The position numbers were made by a program, and so were the translations under genes. This document shows positions 5,460 through 8,087 of a stretch of 8,087 nt of DNA, in pieces. Position 1 is the first letter of the stretch. Each line of letters starts with the position of its first letter. This stretch comes from Mesorhizobium sp. (GTDB lineage: Bacteria; Pseudomonadota; Alphaproteobacteria; Rhizobiales; Rhizobiaceae), in the NCBI GenBank assembly GCA_019509685.1, contig JAEKLU010000048.1, forward strand, positions 1-8,087, read 5' to 3'. The notes under the pieces are model-generated. The model did no database searches. It was not told the DNA's origin and saw nothing but the letters and a program-made list of their open reading frames with translations.

Positions 5460-6257
5460 ATGGCATTTTTTGCCAAGGGAAGGATTTTCGCGGCCGCCAT
5501 TGTGGCGACGCTGGCGCTGGCAACGGGCGCTGAAGCCGCCGCGAGCTGCGGCAAGAACGGCGCCGGCTTCGACGCCTGGAAGCAGGATTTTGCCGCCGAG
5601 GCCCAGGCCAACGGTGTCGGCCAGAGGGGCCTGTCGGCACTGGCGGGCGCCACCTACGCGACCAGGACGATCGCTGCCGACCGGGCGATCCACAAGGCCT
5701 TCAGCGGTTCGGTGGAAAGCTTCATGCAGCGCCGCGGCGCGTCCGCGATCATCTCCAGGGGCCGCGCGATGAAGAAGGCAAACGCGGCGATGTTCGCCAA
5801 TATCGAGCGCACCTATGGCGTGCCGCCGGGCGTGCTCTTGGCCATCTGGGGCATGGAAACCGGCTTCGGCGCCTCGATGGGCAACCAGAACACGGTCTCG
5901 GCAATCGTGACGCTGGCCTATGACTGCCGCCGTCCGGACTATTTCAAACCGCATGCCATAGCGGCGCTGAAGCTGGTCGACAGCGGGGCGTTGAGCGCGT
6001 CGTCGGTCGGCGCCATGCATGGCGAGATCGGCCACACCCAGTTCCTGCCCGGAAACGTCATGAAATATGGCGTCGGCAGCAGAAACCTGCGCGACAGGAA
6101 TACGGCGCTCGCTTCCACCGCCAACTACCTCAAGGCGCATGGCTGGCATGCCGGTGCGAGCTATGAGGCCAATATGGGCGCCATCGCCGGCTGGAATTCG
6201 GCAAGCGTCTACCAGCAGGCCATCGCGCGCATCGGCGAGGCCATCGACGCCAACTGA
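5460..6257 (+). CDS. Exported lytic murein transglycosylase, MltB-like (SLT_2 family)
   Basis: Cleaves the MurNAc-GlcNAc bond of peptidoglycan with formation of 1,6-anhydroMurNAc; acts in the periplasm. The 265-residue product has a signal peptide (hydrophobic 8-22, likely cleavage near ATGAEAA, 21-27) and no lipobox, so it is probably soluble, unlike lipoprotein MltB. The catalytic region reads YGVPPGVLLAIWGMETGFG with Glu133 as the expected acid. GEIGHTQFLPGNVMKYG (188-204) is the family's second signature, with HTQ where MltB has QPQ. The end ANYLKAHGW...GWNSASVYQQAI also fits. Cys30 and Cys156 could pair. No peptidoglycan-binding domain follows, so this is the short form. The start is firm: AGGAGAG lies just before the ATG. 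It is the only plus-strand gene and is ended by its own terminator. Confidence 0.93.
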   Translation: MAFFAKGRIFAAAIVATLALATGAEAAASCGKNGAGFDAWKQDFAAEAQANGVGQRGLSALAGATYATRTIAADRAIHKAFSGSVESFMQRRGASAIISRGRAMKKANAAMFANIERTYGVPPGVLLAIWGMETGFGASMGNQNTVSAIVTLAYDCRRPDYFKPHAIAALKLVDSGALSASSVGAMHGEIGHTQFLPGNVMKYGVGSRNLRDRNTALASTANYLKAHGWHAGASYEANMGAIAGWNSASVYQQAIARIGEAIDAN

Positions 6258-6277
6258 TCAGGAGTTTCGTTCAACCA

Positions 6278-6303
6278 AAGCCCGGCTTCGCGCCGGGCTT
6301 TTT
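6278..6303 (+). terminator. Rho-independent terminator of the lytic transglycosylase gene
   Basis: AAGCCCGGC (6278-6286) and GCCGGGCTT (6292-6300) form a perfect 9-bp stem with loop TTCGC and a run of five T (6299-6303), about 20 bases after the stop codon. On the minus strand it has only three T, so it would stop the converging gene at 6370-6678 less well. Confidence 0.9.
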
Positions 6304-6369
6304 GTTGGCGTCAGCGCAAGAGGGCCGAGTGTCACCGCTTCGATGGGGTGCCGTGCGACCCGACGAAGG

Positions 6370-6678
6370 TCATTTGCCTTTTATGATCTTCCAGACCTCC
6401 GTGGGCTGGCTGAGTTGAAGCCTGTTTATGTCGGAGAGAGTAAGTCGGCCGCTGAGTGCCGCATTCAGCAAACGCTGACAAAACAGCGCGGGCATGCGTT
6501 CCATGGAAACACCCATAAACGAAGCAAGTTCATGCTTGGCAGAGATATCGGTCAGCTTCATTCGGTTGAGACAACCTGCCAATGCCGCCTTGGGATCCTT
6601 TATCGCGGTCGCTTGACCGCTCTCGCAGCTCATCACTACGGCGATCATCACCGACGTCGCCAAAAGACCTAACCTCAT
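6370..6678 (-). CDS. Small exported protein of unknown function
   Basis: A 102-residue protein I do not recognise. A signal peptide is clear (MRLGLLATSVMIAVVM core, likely cleavage after GQATA at 25). Alternatively VMSC (15-18) could act as a poor lipobox with Cys18. The mature part is mostly helical in character and has two cysteines (36, 67) in CLNRMKL and ALFCQRLLNAALSGRLTLSDI. This C-x30-C spacing with a final leucine-rich helix suggests a small disulfide-bonded periplasmic domain. The start is supported by GAGGGG six bases before the ATG. Codon use is less GC-rich than in all neighbours (TTA, AGG, ATA, CTT and TTT codons occur), which may mean low expression, lineage-restricted origin or transfer. 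It converges on the lytic transglycosylase gene; no functional link is evident. Confidence 0.72.
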   Translation of the reverse strand: MRLGLLATSVMIAVVMSCESGQATAIKDPKAALAGCLNRMKLTDISAKHELASFMGVSMERMPALFCQRLLNAALSGRLTLSDINRLQLSQPTEVWKIIKGK

Positions 6679-6706
6679 TGCCCACCCCTCACAAGCTTAG
6701 GGAGGG

Positions 6707-6734
6707 ACGTTAGAGCAGCTGGACAAAAGGTCAA
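6707..6734 (-). promoter_or_regulatory. Possible promoter of the small exported protein gene
   Basis: On the minus strand TTGACC (6729-6734) lies 16 bases before TAACGT (6707-6712), which would start transcription about 20 bases ahead of the ATG. The -35 is good and the -10 is poor (three of six). Confidence 0.3.
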
Positions 6735-6786
6735 TTGGTTACGGTTCGTCGAACAACCGCTCGACGTTGCAGTAGTTGACAGTACA

Positions 6787-6813
6787 GAAAACCCAGTGGC
6801 AGACGGGGTTTCC
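6787..6813 (-). terminator. Probable terminator of argG
   Basis: Read on the minus strand, GGAAACCC (6806-6813) pairs with GGGTTTTC (6787-6794) over 8 bp including one G-U pair, with an 11-base loop. The T run is part of the 3' arm. It begins 6 bases after the argG stop. The stem is weaker than the other terminators in the window. Confidence 0.45.
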
Positions 6814-6819
6814 GCTTGA

Positions 6820-8043
6820 TCAATTCTTGCGATTGCGCGCGGCGAGTGTCCGCAGCCGCAGGCCATTAAGCCGAATGAAGCCCTCTGCGTCGTAGTGGTC
6901 ATAAGCGCCGCGATCGTCCTCGAAGGTGACCAGCGCATCGGAATAAAGCGTCTTCTTCGACTTGCGGCCGGTGACGATGACATTGCCCTTGTAGAGCTTC
7001 AGCCGCACCGTGCCTTCGACGTCGTCCTGGCTCTTGTCGATCATCGCCTGCAGCATCACACGCTCGGGCGAGAACCAGAAGCCGTTGTAGATGAGTTCGG
7101 CATAGCGCGGCATGAACTCGTCCTTGAGGTGGGCAGCACCCCGGTCGAGCGTGATCGATTCGATCGCGCGATGGGCGACGATCAGGATCGCGCCGCCGGG
7201 CGTTTCGTAAACGCCGCGCGACTTCATGCCGACGAAACGGTTCTCGACCAGGTCGAGGCGACCGATGCCATTGTCGCGGCCGAGGTCGTTGAGCGCGGCC
7301 AGCATGGTGGCCGGCGACAGCTTCTTGCCGTTCAGCGCTACGGGATCGCCCTTCACGAACTCGATCTCGATCTCGGTGACCTTGTCCGGCGCGTCCATCG
7401 GCGAGACGGTGCGCTGGTGGACGAATTCCGGCGGCTCGTTCCACGGATCCTCGAGCACCTTGCCCTCGGAGGAGGAGTGCAGAAGATTGGCGTCGACCGA
7501 GAACGGCGCTTCGCCGCGTTTGTCCTTGGCCACGGGGATCTGGTGCTGCTCGGCGAAGTTGATCAGGTCGGTGCGCGACTTGAACGACCAGTCGCGCCAC
7601 GGCGCGATGACCTTGATGTCGGGGTTCAGCGCATAAGCCGAAAGCTCGAAGCGGACCTGGTCGTTGCCCTTGCCGGTGGCGCCATGGGCAATGGCGTCGG
7701 CGCCGGTTTCCTTGGCGATCTCGACCAGATGCTTGGAGATCAGCGGCCGGGCGATCGAGGTGCCGAGCAGATAGGTGCCTTCATAGACGGTGTTGGCGCG
7801 AAACATCGGGAAGACGAAGTCGGCGACGAATTCCTCGCGCACATCTACAATGCGGATGTCCTTGATGCCCATCATCTCGGCCTTCTTGCGCGCCGGCTCC
7901 AATTCGCCGCCCTGGCCGAGATCGGCGGTGAAGGTGACGACTTCGGCGCCGAGCTCAGTCTGCAGCCATTTCAGGATGATGGAGGTGTCGAGGCCGCCGG
8001 AATAGGCGAGCACGACTTTCTTGACGTTCTGGATCTTGGACAT
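6820..8043 (-). CDS. argG: Argininosuccinate synthase
   Basis: Joins citrulline and aspartate with ATP to give argininosuccinate, the penultimate step of arginine synthesis, in the cytoplasm. The 407-residue product has the usual length of the common bacterial type (about 400). The ATP pyrophosphatase loop AYSGGLDTS is at 13-21. The substrate-binding segments [14 protein letters not shown] (87-100), [14 protein letters not shown] (120-133) and [13 protein letters not shown] (182-194) are intact, as is the C-terminal oligomerisation arm. The start matches the family's N-terminus ([17 protein letters not shown]); the ribosome-binding site is weak (GGAA about 10 bases upstream). Only 44 bases of upstream sequence are visible, so its promoter and any arginine operator lie at or beyond the window edge. 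No other arg gene is next to it. Confidence 0.98.
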   Translation of the reverse strand: MSKIQNVKKVVLAYSGGLDTSIILKWLQTELGAEVVTFTADLGQGGELEPARKKAEMMGIKDIRIVDVREEFVADFVFPMFRANTVYEGTYLLGTSIARPLISKHLVEIAKETGADAIAHGATGKGNDQVRFELSAYALNPDIKVIAPWRDWSFKSRTDLINFAEQHQIPVAKDKRGEAPFSVDANLLHSSSEGKVLEDPWNEPPEFVHQRTVSPMDAPDKVTEIEIEFVKGDPVALNGKKLSPATMLAALNDLGRDNGIGRLDLVENRFVGMKSRGVYETPGGAILIVAHRAIESITLDRGAAHLKDEFMPRYAELIYNGFWFSPERVMLQAMIDKSQDDVEGTVRLKLYKGNVIVTGRKSKKTLYSDALVTFEDDRGAYDHYDAEGFIRLNGLRLRTLAARNRKN

Positions 8044-8087
8044 CTTTGGCGGTTCCGCGGGGAAAGTTTCGCCGGCGAGGTATCACG

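Noticed and set aside
5445..6149. 234-codon minus-strand ORF opposite the transglycosylase
   Set aside because: The plus strand has signal peptide, catalytic motif, ribosome-binding site and terminator; the minus frame has none of these.

Overview
The window looks like the chromosome of an alphaproteobacterium of the order Hyphomicrobiales, most likely Mesorhizobium or a close relative in the Phyllobacteriaceae. The evidence is the high GC content with G/C-rich third codon positions, Ffh followed directly by a small AroQ-type chorismate mutase, an SH3/DUF1236 envelope protein, and the style of the argininosuccinate synthase. The genus is inferred from protein character, not from a database search. 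This is mostly core and household territory: no tRNA, rRNA, CRISPR, insertion sequence, phage or plasmid feature was seen.

Layout, left to right. Positions 1-1910 (minus strand) hold ffh, the protein subunit of the signal recognition particle, followed 7 bases downstream by a chorismate mutase gene cut off by the window edge. The two are evidently co-transcribed; in related genomes rpsP and other ribosomal genes often follow. Positions 1911-2283 hold no conventional gene. They contain a strong terminator for the gene to the right and an unusual ffh leader: two possible short upstream ORFs with better ribosome-binding sites than ffh, and a perfect 12-bp inverted repeat whose loop contains the ffh start codon. 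Positions 2284-3261 (minus) encode a CPBP-family membrane metalloprotease. Positions 3327-3986 (minus) hold an exported SH3/DUF1236 protein and its terminator. Positions 4050-5147 (minus) encode a zinc-ribbon metallopeptidase, possibly preceded by an overlapping 53-codon ORF. Positions 5148-5459 are the divergent intergenic region. Positions 5460-6303 (plus, the only plus-strand gene) carry an exported MltB-type lytic transglycosylase with a strong terminator. Positions 6370-6678 (minus) encode a small exported protein of unknown function with less GC-rich codon use. Positions 6787-8043 (minus) hold argG and a probable terminator.

The genes do not form one pathway. Three encode exported or membrane proteins (cell-wall hydrolase, SH3/DUF1236 protein, CPBP protease), ffh serves their targeting, and argG and chorismate mutase belong to arginine and aromatic amino-acid synthesis. 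Nearly every gene has its own terminator or intergenic gap, so apart from ffh-chorismate mutase they look singly transcribed. The most unusual part of the window is the ffh leader. It suggests translational control of ffh, but this is an inference from sequence alone.
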